DNA of 36,499 bases, taken from Micractinium sp. NFX-FRZ (Eukaryota > Chlorophyta > Trebouxiophyceae > Chlorellales > Chlorellaceae). Below the pieces are notes generated by a model. The model was given only the letters and a program-made list of their open reading frames with translations, had not been told where the DNA came from and did not search any database. The position numbers were made by a program, and so were the translations under genes. The stretch covers positions 1-36,499 of the forward strand of contig JAPTJF010000559.1 of assembly GCA_029339195.1 (NCBI GenBank), written 5' to 3'. Each line of letters opens with the position of its first letter. Position 1 is the stretch's first letter. Positions 18,301-27,756 of the stretch are shown here, one piece after another.

Positions 18301-21300
18301 GCCCCCGGAAAGCAGCCCTGCAGCCGCCCCCACCCGCCCGCCCCACCTGCATGAATTCGTGCGGCGACACCTGGCCCTTGAAGGCGCGCGGGTTCCACAC
18401 CTTGCGCACCAGCTCCCCAAACCGCTGCACCAGCAGGCTGCCGCACTCCTGGTAGTTCTCGGGGCGCAGGAAGAAGTCGCTGCAGCGGGGGCAGTGGGTG
18501 GCAAGGGGCCAGGGGTCGGATAGGGCGGGGTTGGAAGGGGCGGGGGCAGGGTGAGGTGTGCGGGGGCTCAGCGGTGGGCGAGGGGTCGGGCAGATGTTGC
18601 ACTGTTTGAGGCCGCATGAGGAAGTGGGTGCAGGCGGAGGGGTGAGATGGGGTGAACGGCGAGCGATCGACAGGGGGGTGAGGTTGGGTTGTTTCAAGGA
18701 AAACACCCATGTGCATGCGTGAGTGCACACACACAAAAATGCACCAAAATATGCGGTACGTGCATGGACGCGCCTCCCCCAACAGCAGCACACACTCCGC
18801 AGCACCCACCGTTTTGGTGCAACCCTACATGAGCGCCTGCACCACCCCAGTGGCATAGCCGTCCTGCTTCATGCGGTGCCCCGTGCAGTACCACTGCAGT
18901 ACCTCTCACCGGATGGGGTGCACCCGCACGAGCGCCTGCACCACCACGTTGGCATAGTCGTTTTGCTTCATGTTGTTGAGGCCCACCAGGCCGGGCATGT
19001 ACTCGCTGCCATCCAGGGCGCGCGCCCAGCTGACGGATGCGTCCAGGCGGGACACCTCTTCAGCTGCAGGGAGGTGGCAGGAGGACAGAGATGAGGGCAT
19101 GTCAAGTGGTCAGGCACTAGCTGCCATCCAGAACAGGGATGGAGCATGCCACGTGAGCATGTTCTTGCTGCCATCCAGCGCGCGCGCCCAGGTAAGGGAA
19201 AGAAGGCAGGCGGGCCACCTCCTCGGCTGGCAGGGAGGAGGGGGGAGAGGCAACGTGGGCAAGGGTGAGGTGCGGAGGGGCAAGGTGGGGAAGAGGGCAG
19301 AGGGAGGGAGCAGCTGGAGGCGCGATGGAGGAGACAGAGCGTGTGCAACCAACACAGGGGTCCGGTCTCTACCTCTTCCCAAGCCCCCTCCCCAGTCCCT
19401 CCCACCCTTTTCCCCTCTATCTGTCCACCCTCAGAGGTGCGGTTCAGGACGACGCTGCTTCCCCCTCCTCCTCATGAGCCACCACCCCTCCTGCCTACAT
19501 AGTACGAGCATCTGTCCCTGTGCTCCCAGCCATCCAACCTGCCAGCCAGCCAACCAACTGGAGCGGGCCTCACCGGTGAGCGTTGGGTTGAGCACGTACT
19601 GGAGCCTGCCCCTCCTGCCTACATGTGAGAACCGTTCCCTCTTCTACCAGCCAACCAACGGGAGCCGGCCTCACCCGTGAACGTTGGGTTGAGAACGTAT
19701 TGGATGTCGGCCAGCGAGCGGTCCTGCACCTCGTACATGTCGGGCAGGCAGTACACACGCCCGCTGTCCACCTGCGGTACAGAGAGGTGCAGTGCAGTGC
19801 AACGTTGAGGCAGTGTCTGTAGGGCGGGCAGTGCACCCGGCCCGCCTGTCCACCTGCAGTACCGATGTGCAGCGAGGTACAATCCTGAGCGGGTCTGCGT
19901 CGGGGCGGCCAGTCCGCCTGCCCGCCATCCACCAGCAGGATTGTGAGTGCCGGCTGGCCATGCCGACAGCGGAAGGGGCAGGGCATGCCTGGAGGGTGCA
20001 GAGGCGCAGCGCAGACAGCAAAGGCGCAGCGCAGACAGCAGAGGCGCAGGCAGGCAGCAGAGGCGCAAGCAGCAGCGGCGCAGGCAGGCAAGGCAAGGCG
20101 GACAACGGGGCAGGCTGTGTGAATGCATGTGTGTGTGTGGCACAAACGGCGCCGCTGCGCAGGGCCATCACCATACCAAACACAGGAAGCCAACTGATTA
20201 TAGTGGAACGGGCGCAACTACCTCTTGCACACAGCGGTAACCAAGCGGCCGCCCTCACCTTCATGAACATGTGGTGCCCCGCCTCCAGCGCATGCGTGTA
20301 TGCCTGGGTGTTGGGACCACGCCCCTGCAGCACAGCCAGCAGGGAGGCGGGAGCAACCGTGTCAGCACGCGGCCCGCAGCTTGCCCACGCTGCTGGCCAG
20401 GGTGCAGGCGACGCAGCAGGCGCAGCAGCCGTCGTCCTGCCCCACGCCCCACCGACCTGTGCCTGCCCGAGTACCCCTGCCGCACACGACGCCCTCACAC
20501 CACCACCCTTCACCACGGCGGAAACCCCCCCGGCCCTCACCCCTCACCACCTCTTCTTTCCCCAGCTCCTTGGCCAACCGTCACCCACCCCTACCTGGAA
20601 GTACTTGCCACACACGAGGCAGGCATACACGTTGTGCCCGCTCAGCGTCACAGAGCAGCACTTCTCGAAATCGAAGTCCAGGTTCTATTTGGTGGGGAGG
20701 CGGGATGGTGAGGGCATGCGTGGGAGGCATGTCAGCGACGGTGTGAAAGACAACATGGGGTGTCAGCGGCCAGCACGGCCAGCATGGCAAGATGCCGTGC
20801 GGAGCTGCAGCTGTAGCGGCCGGCTGCGCCTCTGCAGGCCGAAGCGGCTGCCAGCTCGAAGGGCTTCTAGATACGGGGGATACCTCTTCAACTGTGTGCC
20901 AGTGCTAGAGAGCAGATGCAGCAGCGGTTCAGGGCAGCAGGCCAGCAGCAGGCACGCAGGCTGCCGGCGCAGGCAGGTCGCTGCGGGCGGCGGGTGGCAG
21001 GCAGCAGGCTCACCGAGCGTGCGATTGTGTCGAGGTAGGGGCACTCGGCGCCTTTTTGCACGCTGCGGCTCATCTTGTAGTTGGCTATCAGCGGCTTGTC
21101 GTCCTCGTCATCATCTTCTATTTGCTGCTGCTGTTGCTGCTGCTGCTGCTCGGCCGCGGCGGCAGGCTGCTCCGCCGCCGCCGCCGCTGCCGGCTGTTCC
21201 GCTGCTCCTACTTCTGCGGCATTCTGCGCAGGCTTGGCCTGTTCGGCGGGCGCCGCCTGACCTTCTCCCTCCTCCCCAGCCTCCAGCTCTTCTCTTCCCC

Positions 21301-21307
21301 GCTTCAT
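15342..21307 (-). CDS. USP39: SAD1/USP39-type U4/U6.U5 tri-snRNP protein (inactive ubiquitin protease)
   Basis: Thirteen GT-AG exons on the minus strand: 21307-21014, 20684-20595, 20324-20259, 19771-19675, 19063-18910, 18479-18347, 18027-17901, 17560-17450, 17223-17162, 16838-16775, 16476-16321, 16055-15952, 15458-15342. All phases agree, giving 524 residues (human USP39 is about 565). Order: acidic and Ala-rich N-terminus with a poly-Gln run (53-62), ZnF-UBP domain (Cys89, Cys107/108, Cys120, Cys123, His139, His145), then a USP-like domain. The USP Cys box reads VGLNNMKQNDYAN, with Asp218 in place of the catalytic Cys, and the His box is also lost (GEGLYRVHIHRK). This is the known hallmark of USP39/Sad1, needed for tri-snRNP assembly and splicing in the nucleus. 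It ends DLRVSEVLPQMVALSETYLQIYELKAASK in two blocks typical of the family. Its introns are unusually full of junction echoes. It is divergent from the menin-like gene. Confidence 0.95.
15520..15713 (-). repeat. Tandem array carrying copies of USP39 exon 13 acceptor junction
   Basis: Inside intron 12. The exon 13 start plus acceptor (15441-15467, gtaccacacatcctcaacct followed by gcgggg) recurs exactly at 15531-15556 (offset 90). Degenerate copies lie at about 15600-15626 and 15681-15710, each preceded by cttgctgc. This is a decaying minisatellite of 74-90 base units that incorporates about 20 bases of coding sequence. Confidence 0.85.
16979..17143 (-). repeat. Echoes around USP39 exon 9 donor in intron 9
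   Basis: cacctgcaggatgatgacc at 17070-17089 copies the exon 9 donor region at 17159-17178 (cacctgcgggatgatgacc), offset about 89. An accompanying block ccaataccagctgtccccct at 16979 recurs as ccaaaaccagctgtctccct at 17115, so the unit spans the junction and intron. Confidence 0.75.
17643..17685 (-). repeat. Intronic echo of USP39 exon 8 acceptor junction
   Basis: ctccctgcaggcagtgggttatca in intron 7 matches the exon 8 start at 17537-17560 (ccccctgcaggcagtcggtgatca), about 123 bases apart. Flanking sequence (gtcactaactcctgctc against gtcaccacctccagctc) also aligns. Confidence 0.75.
18810..18873 (-). repeat. Intronic echo of USP39 exon 5 donor end
   Basis: gagcgcctgcaccaccccag, then tggcatagccgtcctgcttcatg, copies the 3' end of exon 5 at 18910-18973 (gagcgcctgcaccaccacgt, then tggcatagtcgttttgcttcatg), offset about 99. 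Located in intron 5. Confidence 0.85.
19167..19235 (-). repeat. Intronic echo of USP39 exon 5 acceptor end
   Basis: The block ttgctgccatccagcgcgcg, then cgcccag, later gcgggccacctcctcggctg, matches the exon 5 start at 19006-19068 (tcgctgccatccagggcgcg), offset about 161. Located in intron 4. Exon 5 is therefore echoed on both of its sides. Confidence 0.8.
19487..19604 (-). repeat. Intronic echoes of USP39 exon 4 donor end
   Basis: 19550-19604 copies 19649-19703 (ccagccaaccaac, cctcaccggtgagcgttggg, ttgagcacgtactgg against the exon's ttgagaacgtattgg), offset about 101. A partial further unit (cctcctgcctacat) starts near 19487 and recurs at 19611. Tandem array of more than two units in intron 4. 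Confidence 0.85.
19826..19941 (-). repeat. Intronic echoes of USP39 exon 4 acceptor end
   Basis: The exon 4 start with its acceptor (19744-19800) is copied at 19826-19878 (gggcagtgcacccggcccgc, then ctgtccacctgcagtacc), offset about 82, and more weakly at 19904-19941. Located in intron 3. Exon 4 is thus flanked by arrays on both sides. Confidence 0.75.
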
Positions 21308-21560
21308 CGGGCCGGCCTTTCTGTGAAGCGTGTGGTTTCCGCGCTGCCAGACGTACCAACTGGTCGCGCAGTGAGATCGCAAGATTGCAAGGTGTGTGGG
21401 GAGCTGCCCACTCCTGCCGCAAACCTGCGCAGCATACCGCAGCAGGCAGCAGTGGTCGAGGTTTCTTTGCCTGATTCACTTAGATGCATGCACATCCTGC
21501 AGGCGTTGACGGGCCAACACAGTCTCTTCCATCAGCGGGCTAGGAGCCCCCTTCCCGACA
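21308..21560. promoter_or_regulatory. Short bidirectional promoter region, USP39 / menin-like
   Basis: Only 253 bases separate the two divergent start codons (21307 minus, 21561 plus), so the genes almost certainly share control sequence. No TATA box is evident. Confidence 0.6.
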
Positions 21561-24500
21561 ATGGGGTCCGCTGCTGAGGCCCTCGCCTACTTAGAGAGCT
21601 TGCTTCGCACTGAAATTGCCGCCATTGCACCATCCGTTGAGCGACTCAGGTGTGTGCCAGCCCCAACTGCCCGCCGCCACAACCCTGTGCCGCCACGCTG
21701 CGCAGTCTGCCGCCTCCCCCGCCTTCGCTGCAACACAAAAGCTGGTCTGCAATGCAGTTGACTCCCCTCCCTACCCCCCGTTCTATTTCCGCCTCCCTGC
21801 AGCATCGCACTTGGCTTGGTAGAGCTGGCGTTGACTGCACGCGATGCGTCCAAGCGGCAGTGGCCCGCCAACCTGCCCGGGGCAGTGGACGCAATGGCAG
21901 CCGCTTTTGATGCATACGTCGCTGAACTGGCAGTGAGCCCCGCCCTGGCAGCGGTACCGCCTGCGGCCAAGGTCAAGGCTGTGGCAGATGCGGTGTGGAG
22001 CAAGCTGAACAAGGGCAGCTACTCAAAGGACCTGCTGCACGCCCAGGTGTGGATGGTGTGGCAGGCAAAATACAGGTGGCATTCCATCAATGCATGCGAC
22101 CGCCTGGCGGGGCAAGTCAATGTGCAGTCAGCCTCCGCCAGTTGCACAGCTGGTCACATTGATATGTGGGGTGGGTGGCTGACTCCCGCGTGTGGCTGCC
22201 TCTCCTGCCCCGCCTGCTCTGTACCACAGCTGCAACACCCCTTTATTCAACCTGGCACCCCTGCCACACTCCCGCCTGCTCCGCCTGCCGTCCCGCAGCA
22301 CGTCTACTGCTTTGCTGCGCTGCTGCTGCCGGGCGGCCCGCCTGCCGGCCTCAAGAAGCAGCTCGACTGTGCGGGCGTGGTCACCACGACCTTTGCCATC
22401 TGCCAAGCGCTGGCGCTGCGCTACCCGGCACACGCCGACCTGGCGCCGGCACGCATGCAGGTGATGATGGAGGGCAGGCGGGTGGGCGTGGATGCACATG
22501 CACACAACTGCATGCCAAGGTCTCGTATCCCCAGTTCCTCTGAGCATCTCCCCTTTCTGCTGCCCCTGGGGTCCCCCCTGCTGCTGCCCGCCTCTTCTTA
22601 CCCACCTCATCCAGCCTGCCCACTGCCAGATCAGCGAGGATCACTGCTGGATCCAGCTGGACGCCAGCGGGGCACGAGAGGGCACAGTGGAAGTGACCAC
22701 AGACACGGCCGCCAAGCGGGGGCTCCCGGTGGCCCCGGATGCCTGGCAGGGGTGGCTGTACACGGGGGGCCACGCCGTGCTGTGCTCCCCGCACCAGGCG
22801 CTGGCGGCGCTGGTCACCAGCCTCAACCCGTCGGTGACGGGCGGCAAGAAAGGGGTGAGCGGAGGAAGGAGGGCGTGGGAAGGAGGGGTTGGGGTGGCAA
22901 GGGCACGGAACCCGGAGGGCGCGTCAGCTGCAACCTGAATTGCCGCTTGGGCGCATGGAGACGACTGCCTCTCACCGAGAGTCTCAGCACTGGCGCCCCC
23001 GCCCCCTATGCCCTTGCCCTGTGCCTGCGCATACCCCATGTCCCGTATGCCAAGCTTTCGGTTCAACCCAGCCTCCTCCCCGCTCCCCGCAGGTCGACTC
23101 CGAGCAGCTTCAGGCGGTGCAGCAGCGGCTGCTGGAGGTGCTGGCTGAGGCACGCCCCGATGCCCTGTACCCTGCCGCGCTGTGCACGCTGGCAGACCTG
23201 AAAGAGGCAAGGAGGGCGGGGGGCGGGCCGGAGCTGCTGCTGCTCCTGGCGCTGCTGCTGCTGGTGTTCGTTGTGGTTCAATTGCAAGGCAGCCGCGGTC
23301 GGTTGTCACTTCGGTGGCAGCAGGCAGTGTCCAGCTTGGTTCGCAGGGTCTCCCAGCTGACAAGAGCTGCCCAGCGCTGACAAGCTTGCTGCCTTCCCTC
23401 TGCGGTGCCACGGGTCTGTGCGCGGCCTTCTGTTTTGACCCCTTTTCTGACAGATTTCTTCTTTCTTCCTTGGGGCCTGCCCGCTTGATGACAGGTGGCA
23501 GACAGCGATGAGCTGGAGACAGCTCGCGATCGGGGCGACGCTGCTGAGGTGGCACGCCTGCTGCAGCGCTGCCCGGGGGATTCTCTGGAGCTGTTTGAGC
23601 GAGCCACGCAGCTGGCCTGCAGCGGCACCGGCGGGGGCAACGGCGGCAGCAGTGGCGGCACCGATGCAGGCAGTGGAGGCAGCGGGCCGGTCAACGGGGG
23701 CGGTGGACCAGAAAATGGCGTCGGTGGTGGGCATGCACCCGCACCAGTGGCGGAAGCAGCAGCCACAGGAGCAGCGTGGGAGCCAGTTGTGGAGGCGGCA
23801 GCAGCATTGGCAGCTAACGGCCAGAGCGTAACAGCAGTGGGAGCAGCAGCAGCAGCAGCAGGAGGAGGAGGAGGAGGCAATGTGCCACAAGCACCACAGC
23901 GGCCGCAGCAGGAGGTGGCAGGCACAGCGGTGGCCGAAGTCTCCAACGCTGCACTACCCACGGGTGGCAGCGCACCCGCCGCCGCTGCCAGCGGTGCCGC
24001 CGGCGGCAGCAACGGCAGCAACGGCCAGACGGCAGAGGCTGGGTGGCAGTGGTACGTGTACTCGTACCTTGCTGCCTTTCTGGCGAGGCGGGCAGAGTTC
24101 CTGGCGTCGTGCGCCGACGCCCTGCCCGCTGCTGGCACACCTGCGGCCGCTGCAGACGGCCAGCAGCAGCAGGGTGAGGGGCCGCAGCCACCGTCAGCTG
24201 CCCCATACTGGCAGCAGGCGGTGGCAGCATACCAGCAGGCTCTGCAGGCAGCTGCCGAGGGCGCAGGGGTCCTCCGCCGGTACCGCTTTGCGCCTGCGAC
24301 AGGTGAGCGGCACCCTGCTGCCTGCATGCCCGCACGCCTGCATGCCTGTGGGTGCTTGCTCTGCGCCAGGCTCCCCCTGGATGTTCCGCACTGCCGCTAG
24401 CTCTAGGGGCGTGCGCGCATTGCAAGCACACCTCGTCCCCCGTGCCAGCACTTGCTCTGCTCGCTGCCTGCCCGCCCACAGCTCCTGCCGCCCCCGCGTG

Positions 24501-25014
24501 TGGTGTGTGCCGCCGCCCATGTCGGCTGCCCAGCACCCCCCTGCCTGCCTCCCCCAGAACAGTCAATTCCGCTGCATCATTTCTCTGCCCTGCAGACGAG
24601 CAGCTCTTCAAGGATGTGGAAGGCGTGCTTGAGGAGGTGGTGCGGGATGGGCTGGCAGCCCTGGCCAAGCGCTGCCCCGGCGGCCAGCTCACTGACCCTG
24701 CCCTGCTTGCGCCCCTGCTGCTGCTGTGGGACGGCGTGTGCTGCCTGTTTGCTGGCAAGGCCAAGCCCAGCCAGTGGGTGGCGATGCTGATGAAGGCGGC
24801 AAAGCTGTTTACCCCGGAAGCCAGGGAGGCGGAGGCTGCCAGCGTGGCGCAGCGCGTCGCCAGCGGCCCCATGCAGGCGGCGCGCCCGCTGTGGCGGGAC
24901 CTGAAGCCCGTGCCGCTGCGCCCGCTGTTTGAATCGGCGGATGTGGGCGGCAGCAGCAGTGGTGATGGCAACGGGGGCGGCAGCGAGCGTGCAGGCAAGC
25001 GGCAGCGGCGGTAG
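21561..25014 (+). CDS. MEN1: Menin-like protein (MEN1 family)
   Basis: Seven exons: 21561-21649, 21803-22046, 22299-22460, 22630-22854, 23093-23206, 23495-24302, 24596-25014; phases agree, 686 residues (human menin is about 610-615). Landmarks match menin in order: an N-terminal helical region with GLVELAL, SYSKDLLHAQ ahead of the transglutaminase-like core, CAGVVTTTFAICQALALR, SEDHCWIQLD, EVTTDTAAKRG, WLYTGGHAVLC, SLNPSV, LYPAALCTLADLKE, WYVYSYLAAF, YWQQAVAAYQQAL and DEQLFKDVEGVLEEV near the end of the TPR-like region. A Gly/Ala/Ser-rich insert occupies about residues 318-460. The tail is GSERAGKRQRR, nuclear-signal-like. Menin is a nuclear scaffold that binds MLL-type methyltransferases and transcription factors in animals; the algal role is inferred only. 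Intron 5 has a GC donor (GAG|GCAAGG, 23207). TGTAA follows at 25072. Confidence 0.85.
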
Positions 25015-25071
25015 GCTGGCCCCTGCGGGTGCTGCCCGACGCTGCCGCCGGCGAGGCGCCAGGGCGTGTGT

Positions 25072-25076
25072 TGTAA
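25072..25076 (+). promoter_or_regulatory. Candidate polyadenylation signal TGTAA of the menin-like gene
   Basis: TGTAA lies 58 bases after the stop codon, the expected place for a green-algal polyadenylation signal. The remaining sequence to 25361 has no supportable gene and must hold the next promoter; it contains two adjacent copies of ggcagtgaacc near 25245-25268. Confidence 0.65.
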
Positions 25077-25361
25077 ATGCAACGACACTACACAGCGGGA
25101 GGCCTGGCCAGCGGGGCAGCTTGGGGGCGGGATTTTAGCTGCTTTCCTCGATCTAAGATCATGACACCGTTTGTTGTGAAGATTGAAGGCTGGCAGGTGC
25201 CAGGAGCTGCTGTCCTGCTTTCCCGTACATGTGCGCCCAGGTGGCGGCAGTGAACCGGCAGTGAACCGGCGCAGCATGGCACAGCAGCACTGCGCCCAAG
25301 CGCGTTCCCTCCGAACCCCTCTGTTGAGTTGAACGATTTGCTGCGGTGACACGAGAGCAGA

Positions 25362-27280
25362 ATGGCCTCTACAGGTGCGCACAATAGGGGACACAGTGCT
25401 GTGCACTGTGCACCCGCCGGCTTGGAACTCCGCATGCCCTCCTGATCAGTTGCATTCGTCACAATTGGCGGTCCGGGAAATGCATCGCCGTTCCGTGCGC
25501 CTCACTACTCGCATGCCTTGTTCGGCCGCTTGCAGGCTGGACCGTGGCAGCTCTGCTGCTGCTTGCAACCGCCCCGGCATGCGCACAAATGTCTCCAGCA
25601 CCCATGGGACAGGCTCCCGTAACGGGTGCATCGTCGCCCTGCACCTGGACAGGTGCGCCCGGTCGGACTTGGGACGCTGCCGCCGCCACCCCAGCCGCTG
25701 CTGCTCTCATCTAGCCAAACCGCATTTAAAATGCTCACAATGCGACACAGAACTGATTCTTTGACTCCATGCAGCTCTGTGGCATCTGCCGGATACATGT
25801 GTCGCCGCCACCCTGGCCGCTGCCCTACCCCCATGCTGTGCTGCCGCCGCCGCGCCGCTGCCGCCACCCTGGCCGCTGCCCCACCCCCATGCTGTGCTGC
25901 AGGCAGGGTCACCCTGCACGGTGCGGGCCGAGTGCGGTGGTAGTGACGCTTCTCGATGCTCACGAACTTTCGCCCCATTGCAGGCACCAGCCAGGTTGTG
26001 TGCAGCGGCACAATGGAGGCCTACCAAGTATACAATTTGCTGAGCGACATGCTGGATGCAGCCAGCGGTTCGGGCACCGTGTCTGTTCGCCTGAGCGGTG
26101 TGAACATCACGGGCCAGCAGATGGCTTTCCTCAAAGCCTCGGCCTACGATGGGCTCGTCTCCCCCTCCTTCCTGATCACCGTGGAGAACAACAGCGTCAT
26201 CTCAAAGAACCAGGCGAGTGCAGGGGCCTGCCGGTAGAGACCAGGCATGATGCACACTCTTCCCCCTGTTTGCTCCTGCAGCTGTGAGGGCCCTCGTGCT
26301 CGCCCCCGCCACACCTGCACACCTCCACCACTTGCTCGGTGCCTTTGGACGCCGGCCACCCAAATGAAGGACAAATCACGGATAGCTGCACTGCGGGACC
26401 CCGCATTTCTATGCATGATGTGCCCAGCGTGCGACGGCTGCTGGGCGGCAGCAGGCCATATGCAGCAGTACTCATTTCCAGCAGTACACGTTTAGGGGCA
26501 CACGCCACACTGCACCCGTGGGCGGCACTGTGTTGACCCAGCTGCGGCGGGCGGGCGGGTGCACAGCCGGACGGGTCGGGCGGGCAGGCAAGACCCCTGC
26601 CCGCCGCTCCTCCACCCGCCCTGCCGCCCTTCCCCCCCGCAGTTTGTCATCTTTGGCGCCCTGGCTGCCCAGGCGGGCCTGCAGGTGGACCTGCAAGTCA
26701 GCGGCTCCCAGGTGCTGGACAACCAGTTTGTGATTGCAGCAGGCATTGTGACAGGCGGGGCAGGCAGAGCCTCCCTGAACGTGCTCGACGCGGAGGTCAC
26801 AGGCAACATGGTGAGCTAACGGCCTGTGAGCCCATGGGACCTGGGAGGGGGGCAGCGAGCCGGTTCAAGGTTAGGGGGGTGAACAACTAACAACTAGTAC
26901 AATGAACCAATATGGAGTTTATAGGAAGGCAAACAGACAAGATGTTTGCGCTCTGATGTGGCGGTGGACGGCCCTGGGAGGGAGAGGCAGGTGAAGGGCC
27001 ATGAGCGTGCGGTTGTCCCTCGCAATCGGCGGGTGCCGCTGTGCCGTTTTGCCTGCCCTTCTTGGACGGCAGACCGCACTCCCCCCACGCCCCCCTCCTG
27101 TGCTGCCCCTCCCGTCCCCCTGCTCTGCAGCTGTCCACTGCAGGCGCGCTGGCCGTCAGCGGCACCGCCCAGGCAACGGCAGTCGGCACCGGCGGCATCG
27201 CGTCCCGCAACGGCGCCAGCGCGGCCGCCCTGATCGCCTCGGGCGGCGCTGCCTCTGCCACCGGTGCCACAACAACGTGA
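25362..27280 (+). CDS. Secreted protein of unknown family, tandem copy 1 (short)
   Basis: Proposed exons: 25362-25374 (13 bases), 25536-25618, 25995-26213, 26643-26810, 27131-27280; 210 residues. The start MASTGWTVAALLLLATAPACAQ is a textbook signal peptide whose first four codons come from a 13-base exon. The mature part carries CSGTMEAYQVYNLL, SVRLSGVNITGQQ with an N-glycosylation site, ENNSVISKNQ with another, FGALAAQAGLQVDLQVSGSQ and LSTAGALAVSGTAQATAVG. The family is not recognised; a cell-wall or extracellular role is only a guess. Intron 3 has a GC donor (CAG|GCGAGT at 26214), also present in copy 2. The exon 2/3 junction is uncertain: 25652 to 25984 also fits in phase and has stronger splice sites. 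Relative to copy 2 it stops early (TGA at 27278) and lacks the last two exons. Confidence 0.65.
25802..25905. repeat. Tandem repeat of about 54 bases in an intron of copy 1
   Basis: Two units sharing gccgccaccctggccgctgc and then acccccatgctgtgctgc, about 54 bases apart. A degenerate third unit lies near 25676-25708, in what is predicted to be the 3' end of exon 2 or intron 2. The second unit ends with gctgcag, a spare splice acceptor. Confidence 0.8.
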
Positions 27281-27756
27281 TGCACCCCCCACAAAACGCT
27301 TCCCCCCTGTGTTCCAACACACACAACCCTCCCATGCATGCACCACCCTGTCAACTGCCCACCCCGAGCACAGCAGCTGCTGCGCCCTGTGCACATCAAG
27401 GGCACCACTTCACTCCACCGAGACGGTCGCGCTCAACCCCCGCAATTTGGCACTGTTCTGTCACCGCCCCGGGCTGGCATGCCGTGTTCACAGGGTCCGC
27501 CTGCAATTTTGCGTGTGATCAACCGCATGTATATAGCCCGCTGCATGCAGCCGGTCGGCACAGCCAGAAGGCCTGCTGCCTCTATTCCCTGGTTTCAACT
27601 GCTGTTTACTGTAACTATGTCATGAAACCGTCCTGGCTCAAGAGCTGGCACAGCATGGCACATCAGGACTGGCAACTCTCCACGAACAACGCGATTGGCC
27701 AGGCCAGAGCGGCTGAACCCTCGGCACCGCTTCTTTCTGAACTTGAGCACAAGAGC
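27281..27756. other. Intergenic region between the two tandem copies
   Basis: Contains no sequence resembling exons 6 and 7 of copy 2, so copy 1 really lacks them. A TGTAA motif at 27610-27614, about 330 bases after the copy 1 stop, may be its polyadenylation signal. The promoter of copy 2 must also be here. Confidence 0.5.

Noticed and set aside
19792..21474. 560-codon open frame on the plus strand
   Set aside because: Antisense to USP39 exons 1-3, crosses its introns, low-complexity and without domains; long chance frames are common at this GC content.
23814..25406. 530-codon open frame on the minus strand
   Set aside because: Antisense shadow of the last menin exons; Ser/Arg/Pro-rich with no recognisable motif.
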